NCBI GenBank assembly: GCA_021777035.1
Contig: JAIQZR010000108.1
Span: forward strand, 1 to 59,861
Length of the DNA stretch: 59,861 nucleotides
Reading direction: 5' to 3'
Origin: Candidatus Scalindua sp.
Lineage (GTDB): Bacteria > Planctomycetota > Brocadiia > Brocadiales > Scalinduaceae
Below the pieces are notes generated by a model, which ran no database searches, had not been told where the DNA came from, and worked only from the letters and a program-made list of their open reading frames with translations. Every line of letters begins with the position of its first letter. Position 1 is the stretch's first letter. Positions 17,358-25,577 of the stretch are shown one piece after another. A program made the translations under genes and the position numbers.

Positions 17358-18200
17358 TCAAATCACAACAGTCTTGGTTCTGTGTGAGTGACACTCAATA
17401 TTTACGGCAACTGGCAAACTCGCAATATGGCAGGGAAATGTCTCCACCTGCACGGCTAAAGCCGTTATCCTTCCGCCAAGCCCTTGAGGCCCTATCCCCA
17501 ATTTGTTGACTTTTTCTAAAATCTCGCTTTCCAAGTCGGCAATCATCTTGTCTTTATTGTTACTGCCCACCGGACGCAATATTGCTTTCTTAGCTAAGAG
17601 AGCAGAATACTCAAATGTTCCTCCGAGACCTACTCCAACTATTATCGGTGGACATGGATTTGCGCCTGCAGCCCTTACCGTTTCTACTACAAAGTCTATT
17701 ACACCCTCTCTACCTTGCGCCGGTGTCAGCATTGCCGAACGGCTCATGTTTTCGCATCCGCCGCCTTTCGCGTCAAAAGTTATTTTTAATTTGTCACCTG
17801 GCACCACATCAGTATGTATTACTGCCGGGGTGTTATCCCCTGTATTAATACGATCTATAGGGCTTTTTACAATCGACTTGCGCAATAAACCCTTCTTATA
17901 ACCGCGCCTTATTCCCTCGTTAACAGCATCCCTCAAATTGTCTCCGGCAAGTACAATTTCCTGACCGATTTCAATAAATATAATGGCAAACCCTGTATCC
18001 TGACAAACAGGAACTTTTTCTGTTCTCCCAATTTCGGCATTTTCTAATAGCTGTGTAATTATCTCCTTCCCCAGGAGAGATTCTTCTTTTTCAAGGGAGT
18101 TATTTAGAGATGCTATAAGATCTTCCCCCAGGCTATAATTCGCGTCCATACAAAGTCTTTCAACGATGTCTGTTAGTTGTCCTGTATTAATCTGGCGCAT
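17358..18200 (-). CDS. fumA: Class I fumarate hydratase, alpha subunit (N-terminal domain)
   Basis: A 280-aa iron-sulfur catalytic subunit. Three cysteines that ligate the [4Fe-4S] cluster can be seen in V-P-V-C-Q-D-T-G, G-G-G-C-E-N-M-S-R and G-A-N-P-C-P-P. It is expressed with the beta subunit 47 bp downstream. In anaerobes this oxygen-sensitive two-subunit form replaces class II fumarase. Tartrate dehydratase alpha is the alternative. Confidence 0.9.
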   Translation of the reverse strand: MRQINTGQLTDIVERLCMDANYSLGEDLIASLNNSLEKEESLLGKEIITQLLENAEIGRTEKVPVCQDTGFAIIFIEIGQEIVLAGDNLRDAVNEGIRRGYKKGLLRKSIVKSPIDRINTGDNTPAVIHTDVVPGDKLKITFDAKGGGCENMSRSAMLTPAQGREGVIDFVVETVRAAGANPCPPIIVGVGLGGTFEYSALLAKKAILRPVGSNNKDKMIADLESEILEKVNKLGIGPQGLGGRITALAVQVETFPCHIASLPVAVNIECHSHRTKTVVI

Positions 18201-18307
18201 AAAAGCTTATCCGGAAATTAGAATATTATTGGCAATAACACATGAGGCTGGTTATCTGGGTGCTTAGAAAGAGGTTAATACCTTGCATCTATAACAATAG
18301 ATTAATA

Positions 18308-19189
18308 TTATGTTTTATTTTTAGCTTGTTCAATCATAGACTCTTTTGCTCGATCTATTAATTCCTCGATTGTGCACAACTCCTCTGTGTCGTAATATGC
18401 CTTCCCTATACACAGTGATAATTTATACTGTTGGTTTTCCTGTTTATTACGGTCTTTTAACTTCTCTTGCAAACGCGTAATTATAATTTCATTATTAGCA
18501 GCGAATGATTCTATTGCAATAGCCAAGAACTCATTTCTGCCACAGCGAGCAACAACATCAGAATCGCGAAAAGCCTCTTTGAGGATATTTGCAAGCTCAA
18601 CTATTACCAAATTTCCATATCGATGATCAAAATTCTCAGTGATATCATCGAGTCTCTCAAACTGCATAGAAAAAAGTATCATTCCCCGTTTATTTCGTAT
18701 TGCTATACTTAACTGCTGTTGAGCATATAGCATAAAACCCCTCTGGTTGTACAAGCCGGTCAGATCATCAATAAGTGAGAGAGATTGTAAGGCAACCCGT
18801 CCCTTGTGACGCATGATGGCATATGTCAAAATACGTGACAGCGCCTGGCTGTTCAATTTACTCTTGACCAGATACTCTTCCGCACCTTTCTGTAAAGCTT
18901 TTACTGCCATTGCGTCATCATCCACACTTGTCATTACAACGACAGGAACTTCCGGTACTCTCTCGCAAACCCTGGAGACGATATCCAGCTCCTGTTCGCC
19001 TAGTAGGGCCAGGTCTAGTATGACGACATCATAGCGGTCATTATCGAGAGTCGATAATGTTTTGTCACCCTGCAGCACGTGTGTAATTTCATAATGAATA
19101 TTTTTGATTTCCTTGATAAATTCTCTGATAAGAACGGCATGATCGTTCTCGTCCTCAATGTAGAGAATTCTGATTATCTTATCGCTCAT
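18308..19189 (-). CDS. Response regulator with degenerate GGDEF domain
   Basis: A 293-aa protein. A receiver domain covers about residues 6-125, with acidic pocket residues in Y-I-E-D-E-N-D, the phospho-acceptor Asp in V-V-I-L-D-L-A and a lysine in Y-L-V-K-S-K. A diguanylate-cyclase fold spans about 160-290 (opening D-D-L-T-G-L-Y-N-Q-R-G-F). The signature reads G-R-N-E-F in place of G-G-D-E-F, so cyclic-di-GMP synthesis is unlikely. It may bind GTP or act as a partner or sensor. No histidine kinase is adjacent, so it is an orphan regulator. Confidence 0.85.
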   Translation of the reverse strand: MSDKIIRILYIEDENDHAVLIREFIKEIKNIHYEITHVLQGDKTLSTLDNDRYDVVILDLALLGEQELDIVSRVCERVPEVPVVVMTSVDDDAMAVKALQKGAEEYLVKSKLNSQALSRILTYAIMRHKGRVALQSLSLIDDLTGLYNQRGFMLYAQQQLSIAIRNKRGMILFSMQFERLDDITENFDHRYGNLVIVELANILKEAFRDSDVVARCGRNEFLAIAIESFAANNEIIITRLQEKLKDRNKQENQQYKLSLCIGKAYYDTEELCTIEELIDRAKESMIEQAKNKT

Positions 19190-19508
19190 TATTGACCTCG
19201 TCTTTTGTTATACACTGCTAACAGTTTTGTCATTCGTGATTATGTTTTTATACCGGATATCTTTCGTCAGAAAATATTTCCGAGTATTTTGAGTTAAATT
19301 ATGCCCTTTGTCAAATGCCTTTTTTGAAAGCAATTTTATCTTGTTGATTATAATTACAGCATTTCAACCAATAGATTGGGAATAACTGTTGATATTTTAA
19401 GGTATTTTGTTTTAATTAACATAGATGGCATCGACATTTAGTGAGCGGTACGGCCATTCGCCGGGCAAGTGAAGAGTGACAATTTCAAAATAAATGAGAG
19501 GACAGATT

Positions 19509-19700
19509 ATGTGCCAGATGAAAATAATGTTAGATAAGGAAGGCCTACAGGAGTTAGTAATGGAAGATGTGGCACATCTTGAAGTGGTAGAAGAGGGAAT
19601 CAAAATCAGTACGCTATTTGAAGAACCAAGATTTATTCCAAACGTAGTGATAAAAACTATTGATTTTCTTTCCGGTAAAGCAATGCTTCAGGAAAAATAA
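19509..19700 (+). CDS. cooT: CooT-family small nickel-binding protein
   Basis: I place the start at 19509, where an M-C start follows a GAGAGGA ribosome-binding site. The 63-aa product has the CooT pattern: Cys2 (the proposed nickel ligand), then L-V-M-E-D-V-A-H-L-E-V and L-F-E-E-P-R-F-I-P. CooT proteins help deliver nickel to CO dehydrogenase or related enzymes. That fits an anaerobic autotroph using the acetyl-CoA pathway. The next gene has a His-rich tail, which supports a metal-handling pair. Confidence 0.75.
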   Translation: MCQMKIMLDKEGLQELVMEDVAHLEVVEEGIKISTLFEEPRFIPNVVIKTIDFLSGKAMLQEK

Positions 19701-19913
19701 GGCTGATAAATTCTAATCCGTTGTTTATACCCATCTCGAAATAGCCTTCGGATAGGCCATAAAAACCAGACAGGTTTTAGTATATAGTATATTATTACAG
19801 TCGCAAGCCCATCTCCGTGCGGGTGATTTAGCTACGTAATTCAGGTGGATAGCAGATGTTTTTCACCGCCCAGTGGGCCTTTGGAAAATTCAATTAAATA
19901 AGAGAAAGAGCAG
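19701..19913 (+). other. Leader region with hairpin potential before the His-tailed gene
   Basis: About 210 bases between cooT and the next gene contain G/C-rich segments able to pair (for example GCCC-AGT-GGGC near 19867-19881, and GGTG with CACC around 19846-19866). It could be a regulated leader or simply transcribed spacer. It does not match a riboswitch that I can name with confidence. Confidence 0.3.
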
Positions 19914-20162
19914 ATGCCAGAACAAAACACAATAAAAAAACTTCAGATATTGTTGCCACACTGGATTGAGCACAATAATAATCATATAGCCGAGTTTAGA
20001 AAGTGGGAAGGTGAGGCGCAAAAAGAATCTGAGCTAGATGTTGCCCAATTACTGGATAAAGCTATCAGCGAAATGGGGAGTGTCGGTAAAACACTTTCTG
20101 AAGTGCTTGAAAAAGTTGGTGGCCCATCTCACGGTGAAAAAGGGCACAGCCACCACCACTGA
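19914..20162 (+). CDS. Small protein with histidine-rich C terminus
   Basis: An 82-aa helical protein starting L-Q-I-L-L-P-H-W-I-E-H-N-N-N-H and ending G-H-S-H-H-H. The family is found near cooT-like genes in anaerobes, as far as I recall. The His-rich end suggests binding of nickel or cobalt. Its position 213 bp after cooT in the same orientation supports a metal-supply role; no catalytic motif is visible. Confidence 0.65.
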   Translation: MPEQNTIKKLQILLPHWIEHNNNHIAEFRKWEGEAQKESELDVAQLLDKAISEMGSVGKTLSEVLEKVGGPSHGEKGHSHHH

Positions 20163-20257
20163 CACATTAAGGGATGCTGTAAATATCTTCATGCCCACCT
20201 CAAAACAGTTCAGAACAAGAGGTTATGGAAGTTTTACATGCCAGAAATGAAATATGG

Positions 20258-20332
20258 GGTGAGTGAGGGGATTCGAACCCCCGACCCCCAGGACCACAAC
20301 CTGGTGCTCTAACCAACTGAGCTACACCCACC
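20258..20332 (-). tRNA. tRNA-His (GTG)
   Basis: A complete cloverleaf on the minus strand with a 7-bp acceptor stem, D arm, anticodon loop T-T-GTG-G-T and the T-loop GTTCGAAT. The extra 5' G opposite the discriminator C, which marks tRNA-His, is present (position 20332). CCA is encoded (to 20255). Confidence 0.95.
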
Positions 20333-20359
20333 ACACTATTACTTAGAATTAATCTACTA

Positions 20360-20433
20360 TACGCCAGGGAGGATTCGAACCCCCGACCCTCAGATTAGAA
20401 ATCTGATGCTCTATCCGGCTGAGCTACTGGCGC
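20360..20433 (-). tRNA. tRNA-Arg (TCT)
   Basis: Full cloverleaf on the minus strand with anticodon TCT in the loop T-T-TCT-A-A and T-loop GTTCGAAT. The acceptor stem GCGCCAG pairs with CTGGCGT (one G-T pair). CCA is not encoded. The integrase gene ends 2 bp beyond its 5' end, so this tRNA is the likely chromosomal attachment site. Confidence 0.95.
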
Positions 20434-20435
20434 GC

Positions 20436-21497
20436 TTAATTATAACAATGACTTACGCCATTTGGATCGCTTGATGATTCCGACTGGTGTCCATATAGTG
20501 TCCATGCGTTGTCTAATCTCATCATCGCATCCTGTACGTATTCAGGTGATAAATGAGAGTATCGCATGGTCATCTTTATCGTTTTATGTCCCATAACTTG
20601 TTGTACCGTTCTAATATCTACCCCCTGCATGACCATTTGAGACCCAAACGTGTGCCTGAGATCATGAAAGCGAAAATCTGTAATTTTAGCCCGTTTAATG
20701 GCCCCCAGAAATGCCTTCTTGATATCTCCTAAAGGGAGACCATTTTTACCAAGAAAGACATATTCGCATTCAGGGTTTTTGGTAAGCGCCGATAACTCAC
20801 TCTGCAGCGTCTCGTTTATCGGGATTACCCTTTTTTCATTGTTTTTTGAATTAGCCACCGTGATCTTACGGTTCCCAAGGTCTAACTCATTCCATTTTAA
20901 ATTAAGGATCTCAGACTTTCTCATACCGGTATTGAGGGCCGTAACCACGATAGGACGTAAATGGTCGGCACAAGCCTTAAGCAGGAGCCCTACCTCCTCC
21001 GGTTTCAGGTATCTGAGACGGCCCGGCGGTTCTTTAAGTAACTTTACCGCCTTTGAGGGATTTGCCTTAACATAACCCCACTCAATGGCCTTTGTGTACA
21101 TATACTTCAAACAGGCTAAATCACGATTTACAGAAGCCGGCGATACGCTTTGCAATCTGTCCGCCTTATATTTTTCAATCATAACGGGGGTAATACCATA
21201 GAGATACTTTCCCGTAAAAGCTTGAGTCAACCTCTTTACGCAACACTTCTCATGACGTTCGTAAGTTGACGGAGCCTTGTTCACCTTGCAATAGTCGAGA
21301 TATTTCCCGGCATATTCATCAAAAAGCACCTTCTTCTCTTCTAATATACCAAGATACTCTTCACGGGCATTCTTGATATGGACATCCTTTAAAACCAGCT
21401 CCGCCAGCTTCTTAGACGGGCCAATTTTCTTTCGTTTCCGATGTCCTTTAACATAGTAATCTATATACCAGTTTTTACCTTTTTGATAAATGCCCAT
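20436..21497 (-). CDS. Tyrosine-type site-specific integrase
   Basis: A 353-aa phage-type integrase with an N-terminal arm-binding region, a SAM-like core-binding domain (about 60-150) and a catalytic domain. The catalytic residues are R in T-G-M-R-K-S-E-I, H-x-x-R in F-H-D-L-R-H-T-F and H in M-G-H-K-T, with the nucleophile Tyr in M-R-Y-S-H-L. It abuts the 5' end of tRNA-Arg. Most tRNA-targeting integrases lie on the 3' side, so this arrangement is less usual. The matching distal attachment site is not seen in the window. Confidence 0.93.
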   Translation of the reverse strand: MGIYQKGKNWYIDYYVKGHRKRKKIGPSKKLAELVLKDVHIKNAREEYLGILEEKKVLFDEYAGKYLDYCKVNKAPSTYERHEKCCVKRLTQAFTGKYLYGITPVMIEKYKADRLQSVSPASVNRDLACLKYMYTKAIEWGYVKANPSKAVKLLKEPPGRLRYLKPEEVGLLLKACADHLRPIVVTALNTGMRKSEILNLKWNELDLGNRKITVANSKNNEKRVIPINETLQSELSALTKNPECEYVFLGKNGLPLGDIKKAFLGAIKRAKITDFRFHDLRHTFGSQMVMQGVDIRTVQQVMGHKTIKMTMRYSHLSPEYVQDAMMRLDNAWTLYGHQSESSSDPNGVSHCYN

Positions 21498-21561
21498 GTC
21501 TTTATCTCAAAAGAAATATTTTACTAATCATCGTTACTTAATTCAACAAAAAACAGATATT

Positions 21562-24500
21562 TTAAAAAATATCTCTCCTTTCTTCATGTGTCCTCTGCTC
21601 CAGCCATGTGTCCAACGCCTCTTTTTTAAACTTTGTAAGCCGTCCCACCTTAACAAAAGGGACTTTCTTTTGGACGACCCATTCATAAAGGGTGTTTTTA
21701 CTGATTCCGAGGAATTCTGATGCCTCATTCATATCGAGTAATTGTTTCTGTTTTGGAATTTTCTCAGAAACATTCCTGTTTTTAGAAACAATTCCCTCTG
21801 ATGAAACGCCAGACAAGAAGTTTTTCACGTTAGAAGGGTGAAAATACTTAATCCGTTCACGTTCCTTAACATTAAAAGACTTACGGGATTCTTTCTTGAT
21901 TGATGTAAGTTTATTTTCATCATCACTAACACAAATAATATAGTCATATCCTGCCTCAAGGCATTTTCTTATATTTTGTACTTCCTGCTCAGCCCTGGTA
22001 GTAGCAGAGACCTCAATAGCCACATGAACATCGTCTCTTTTTAATCCTACATCCACACTTTCAATAGACCCCGGAATCCTCTCCTCGATCTTTGCCTTCC
22101 ATCCGTACAGCTCTGCCTGCTCTTTGAACATCATCTGAAGATGTTTGTGAGAGAAACCTCCTTTTCCCGCCATTGGCGACTTTTTTAACACTAAGGAGCC
22201 TTTATCTGTTAACGTGAGGACTTTTGCCAAACGCCCTTTCTTACCCGCCCTTGTCTCTTCTTGAATGATCATCCCCTGATCGATTAACCTCTCCTTGATT
22301 TTATCCCCTTTGTACCCACTTAATTGAAGGGTTTTATAAATATGGGTTATAAACATATTCGGGTATTGGGAAACGAACTCAATAAAAGCTATCTCCTCAT
22401 TTGACAACTCTTTCCTATCCGATGAGTCCACTCTTTTTGTCGGCTTTTCTTGAGGAACCTTTTCTGAAGTTGTTTGAGGTTGTTTAGTTGATGGAGCTGG
22501 CGCCAAACGTTCTTCTATTATTTTTTCCACTTCATCCTTCTTTAAACCGTATTTTTCACGCGAAAGAGTAATGATCTTGGCTTGTTTCTTTTCGGCAATA
22601 TCAGACGGTATTTCAGGTATCAGCAAAGTCTTGAGATTAAAATCGTATTCGTTGCGCTCAATTCGACAAATTGCTTCACCAATACCCAGATTCTGTAAAT
22701 CTGTTGCGTCAAAAGAAGAAAAACCATCTTCAAGTTTCTTCGCGTCAAAGTCACCCATTCTGAAGCAGACACGTATAAACGGATTTGAAATTGCGGAATT
22801 TGCAACCTCTGTATCCTGATTCCAGAGCTGACGCAGATCCTGATGGGCCAAGACCAATCCAAGGTTATATTTTCTCGCACTTGAAAGAATAGAGGCCATT
22901 GAGGGTGTGATAAAATTCTGGAACTCATCCAGGTAAAGATAGAAGTTTTTCCTCTCTTCCTGTTTTAGTGCTTGTCTTGCCATGGTTACCTGATGGATTT
23001 TTGAAACAATAAAAGAACCTAATATATATGCATTTTCTTCCCCAATCAGCCCTTGACTGAGTTTTACTAAAAAGATTTTTTTGTTCTCCAATATATCTTG
23101 AAAATTAATACCTTCCTTTTGAGCAACCATGTTGCGAATAAGCTTTGGCCGTAAAAAGGTACTGAGTCTGGTCAAAATTGAGGCTTGAGGATTTCCCCTG
23201 AGTAAAGGAAACTCCTTTTGCCAAAAGTATCTGACATCATGGTCATTTACCGTTTCCAGAAATGATTTTCGAAATTCTGCCTCTACCAGAAATCTCTTCA
23301 AGTCAAGCAATGTTCCGCCTTTTTCACTTTCAATAAAGGCAAGGATAGCATTACCAAGAACAGCGGTCATCTGATCACCCCAGCTTGATGTAAATCTGCG
23401 AAAGACGGCTACTAAATCAGAGGAGAGAACATTTTTTTCAATCTCAGAATGTGAAGATAGTATATTGAGACCCACAGGATGTTCTAAATCAGATGGGTCT
23501 AGTAAGACCACATCTTTAAGCCTTTCATCTGGAATATGCCCACAGATACGATCAATTAAGTCACCATGAGGATCAAAGACTGCTAAACCAACTCCACTAT
23601 TTATGTCCTGAATAATCATGTTGAGTAATAATGTAGTCTTTCCTGTTCCTGTCGCCCCGATTACATACATGTGTCTTAGCCTTTGTTCATTACTTAAAGT
23701 TACATCTGTTTTATTACCCTGATGGAGATTTTCGCCTAAGACCATGTTGTTACCCAAGGCAATAGATGGAAGTGCTTTAGTCTTTTTGAGCTCTCTTATT
23801 AGTTTTTGTGATCGTACTGAATCTGAAGGCGGGTGGACTAACGAGACAAGCTCTTCGCAATTTAACAGCATGCCACTTCTATGAGACTCACGTAATAGAA
23901 CATCTGATATGTGCTCTGAATCACCATACCCTTCATTGGTTAGGGGAATAAGTTCATTGCTATTAGGACTAGCAATTTGTTTTAATCCTGTTCCCAAGAC
24001 CCTGGCAATCTCCCAAGCCCTATGAGTCCATGGACTCTGAGCCATGACTCTTATAACAGCAGCAAATAGCGGCTTACTTACTTTTTCTTTAGCCAGGCCA
24101 ACCATTTCAGGTGCATTTACAAAAAAAGAGTGCCCTTCCCAATCTACTACTGATCTCATGATACTGTCTGCCCATGGATTGTGAACTCCTTGAAAAAGGA
24201 TTTGAAAGACCCCAAGTTCATCTTCACCTAAATCTTCCAAAGCTGCAATAATACCTATCAAAGGGTCAGTATCAGATTTTCTTAATGTACGCAGCGGACG
24301 CATAAACTCTTGAGAAAGGGCAAAATCTACAATAACGGTCTCATGTTCATCGTCCCATAAATTCAGTAAACAATCATTTTCTTCATTAGCAACTATATTG
24401 GGGAAATAAGCCTGAAGCTGCCCTTTGAGCTGAGGGAAATCAGATTCACGACAGGCAAGTTGAATTCGTATTGAGTCTATTGTCCCAATAACTTCAAAAC

Positions 24501-24912
24501 TAATTGGAGATGAGGAGTGAGATAAGTTGAGTAGAAATTGTTCCACACTATCAATTGAAATTCTCTCTTTTGCGGATAATGATATTGTGATCTCTTTTAA
24601 ATCTGACTCATCAGTAAAGGCTTGGGGTTCTAAATCTAAATATGTACCTATCTCATTATGAGTGTTTTCTTTTTTTGGGGAGTTTTTAAAATGGTTTATG
24701 GCTTTTTCAAACAGGCTTGGCTTTCGGCCATCATCTAATAGTAGCGGAACATCCTGTGACTGACGGTGATAAAAATGTTCGAAGGGTGGTTCTAATACTA
24801 CAGGACACTCCCATACCTGCCAACCTCTTCCCCATATCTCCCAATTGTAGAAATTGGCAGTAAGTTGTTCGGTGAGTGAGGGAGTATTTAAATTAAGATC
24901 GATATCTTTCAT
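21562..24912 (-). CDS. Large TraG/VirD4-like DNA-transfer ATPase with extra C-terminal domains
   Basis: An 1116-aa protein. The RecA-like motor has Walker A G-A-T-G-T-G-K-T-T near residue 419, the D-P-H-G-D motif and Walker B Y-L-Y-L-D-E-F near 662, as in type IV secretion coupling proteins and HerA relatives. After it come a winged-helix-like region (about 840-900), a segment resembling a PD-(D/E)XK nuclease core (D-V-G-L ... A-I-E-V-S, about 955-1000, with Ser in place of the Lys) and an excisionase-type MerR-like helix-turn-helix (about 1055-1110). No relaxase or VirB4 is nearby. It overlaps nothing and is 65 bp from the integrase, so the HTH tail may serve excision. Confidence 0.85.
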   Translation of the reverse strand: MKDIDLNLNTPSLTEQLTANFYNWEIWGRGWQVWECPVVLEPPFEHFYHRQSQDVPLLLDDGRKPSLFEKAINHFKNSPKKENTHNEIGTYLDLEPQAFTDESDLKEITISLSAKERISIDSVEQFLLNLSHSSSPISFEVIGTIDSIRIQLACRESDFPQLKGQLQAYFPNIVANEENDCLLNLWDDEHETVIVDFALSQEFMRPLRTLRKSDTDPLIGIIAALEDLGEDELGVFQILFQGVHNPWADSIMRSVVDWEGHSFFVNAPEMVGLAKEKVSKPLFAAVIRVMAQSPWTHRAWEIARVLGTGLKQIASPNSNELIPLTNEGYGDSEHISDVLLRESHRSGMLLNCEELVSLVHPPSDSVRSQKLIRELKKTKALPSIALGNNMVLGENLHQGNKTDVTLSNEQRLRHMYVIGATGTGKTTLLLNMIIQDINSGVGLAVFDPHGDLIDRICGHIPDERLKDVVLLDPSDLEHPVGLNILSSHSEIEKNVLSSDLVAVFRRFTSSWGDQMTAVLGNAILAFIESEKGGTLLDLKRFLVEAEFRKSFLETVNDHDVRYFWQKEFPLLRGNPQASILTRLSTFLRPKLIRNMVAQKEGINFQDILENKKIFLVKLSQGLIGEENAYILGSFIVSKIHQVTMARQALKQEERKNFYLYLDEFQNFITPSMASILSSARKYNLGLVLAHQDLRQLWNQDTEVANSAISNPFIRVCFRMGDFDAKKLEDGFSSFDATDLQNLGIGEAICRIERNEYDFNLKTLLIPEIPSDIAEKKQAKIITLSREKYGLKKDEVEKIIEERLAPAPSTKQPQTTSEKVPQEKPTKRVDSSDRKELSNEEIAFIEFVSQYPNMFITHIYKTLQLSGYKGDKIKERLIDQGMIIQEETRAGKKGRLAKVLTLTDKGSLVLKKSPMAGKGGFSHKHLQMMFKEQAELYGWKAKIEERIPGSIESVDVGLKRDDVHVAIEVSATTRAEQEVQNIRKCLEAGYDYIICVSDDENKLTSIKKESRKSFNVKERERIKYFHPSNVKNFLSGVSSEGIVSKNRNVSEKIPKQKQLLDMNEASEFLGISKNTLYEWVVQKKVPFVKVGRLTKFKKEALDTWLEQRTHEERRDIF

Positions 24913-24924
24913 TATCCTGAAGAT

Positions 24925-25425
24925 TTATCGTTTAAAGAAATCAGATTGAATAGGCTTTCTTTCAAGTTCTGTAAGAGGTCTTAGACCATTGGCCTTAGTT
25001 ATTCCATCTATAACCTCAAGAACAGCAGAGGCGATAGAGTCTTGGAACATGAGGCCAGTATCATGGCGGAAATATGTTTCAGGTCGGAAAATAGTCATTA
25101 AGGGTATGCCAAGGAAAGGAATGAGCATTACCAGACACCAGAACAAGCCGATCTTCTCACCCCGCCACCATGAAAAAAAGAACCCACTACCAAAAGGTGC
25201 AGCGCAGATGTCAAAGATATGTTCTTTGCGCTGCACTCGGAGATATAGTCTTTTGGCAGAAAACACTCCTCCTTCACGGTAGTCTATTCGGGAAATATCT
25301 ATACCTGGTATATTACGTTGTAAGATTGCTTCTACCAGGTTGTTGTAAAACTTTTGGGGTGATTCCTGAAGGCATGGAATGCTCTGATGCCAATGGGAGC
25401 GAATTATAGGTGCTTGTTTGGCCAC
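24925..25425 (-). CDS. Membrane protein of the ATPase module
   Basis: A 166-aa protein with two hydrophobic segments (about 75-90 and 95-115, around F-F-F-S-W-W and F-W-C-L-V-M-L-I-P-F-L-G-I-P-L). I do not recognise a family. It ends 13 bp before the ATPase start on the same strand, so it is likely its partner in a membrane-anchored DNA-transfer or phage-type complex. Confidence 0.7.
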   Translation of the reverse strand: MAKQAPIIRSHWHQSIPCLQESPQKFYNNLVEAILQRNIPGIDISRIDYREGGVFSAKRLYLRVQRKEHIFDICAAPFGSGFFFSWWRGEKIGLFWCLVMLIPFLGIPLMTIFRPETYFRHDTGLMFQDSIASAVLEVIDGITKANGLRPLTELERKPIQSDFFKR

Positions 25426-25577
25426 TTTACCTCCTAGTATAACCGTAAGATTACATATTTTTTACTTTAGACTAATGCCAAAGTAAACTGCAAGATTATT
25501 CTGGGACGAAAACAATCGTTTTCGAATATCAAAACTTGTGTTAAAACCTTATCTACGTCTTTCTCTTTATTACTTAT

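Noticed and set aside
17311..17394. Longer start for fumarase beta
   Set aside because: Adds 28 residues unlike the family and overlaps the alpha gene; the Met at 17310 fits.
19701..19913. Known riboswitch (cobalamin, molybdenum cofactor or cyclic-di-GMP type)
   Set aside because: Some pairing segments are suggestive, but the conserved core sequences of these classes are not found by eye.
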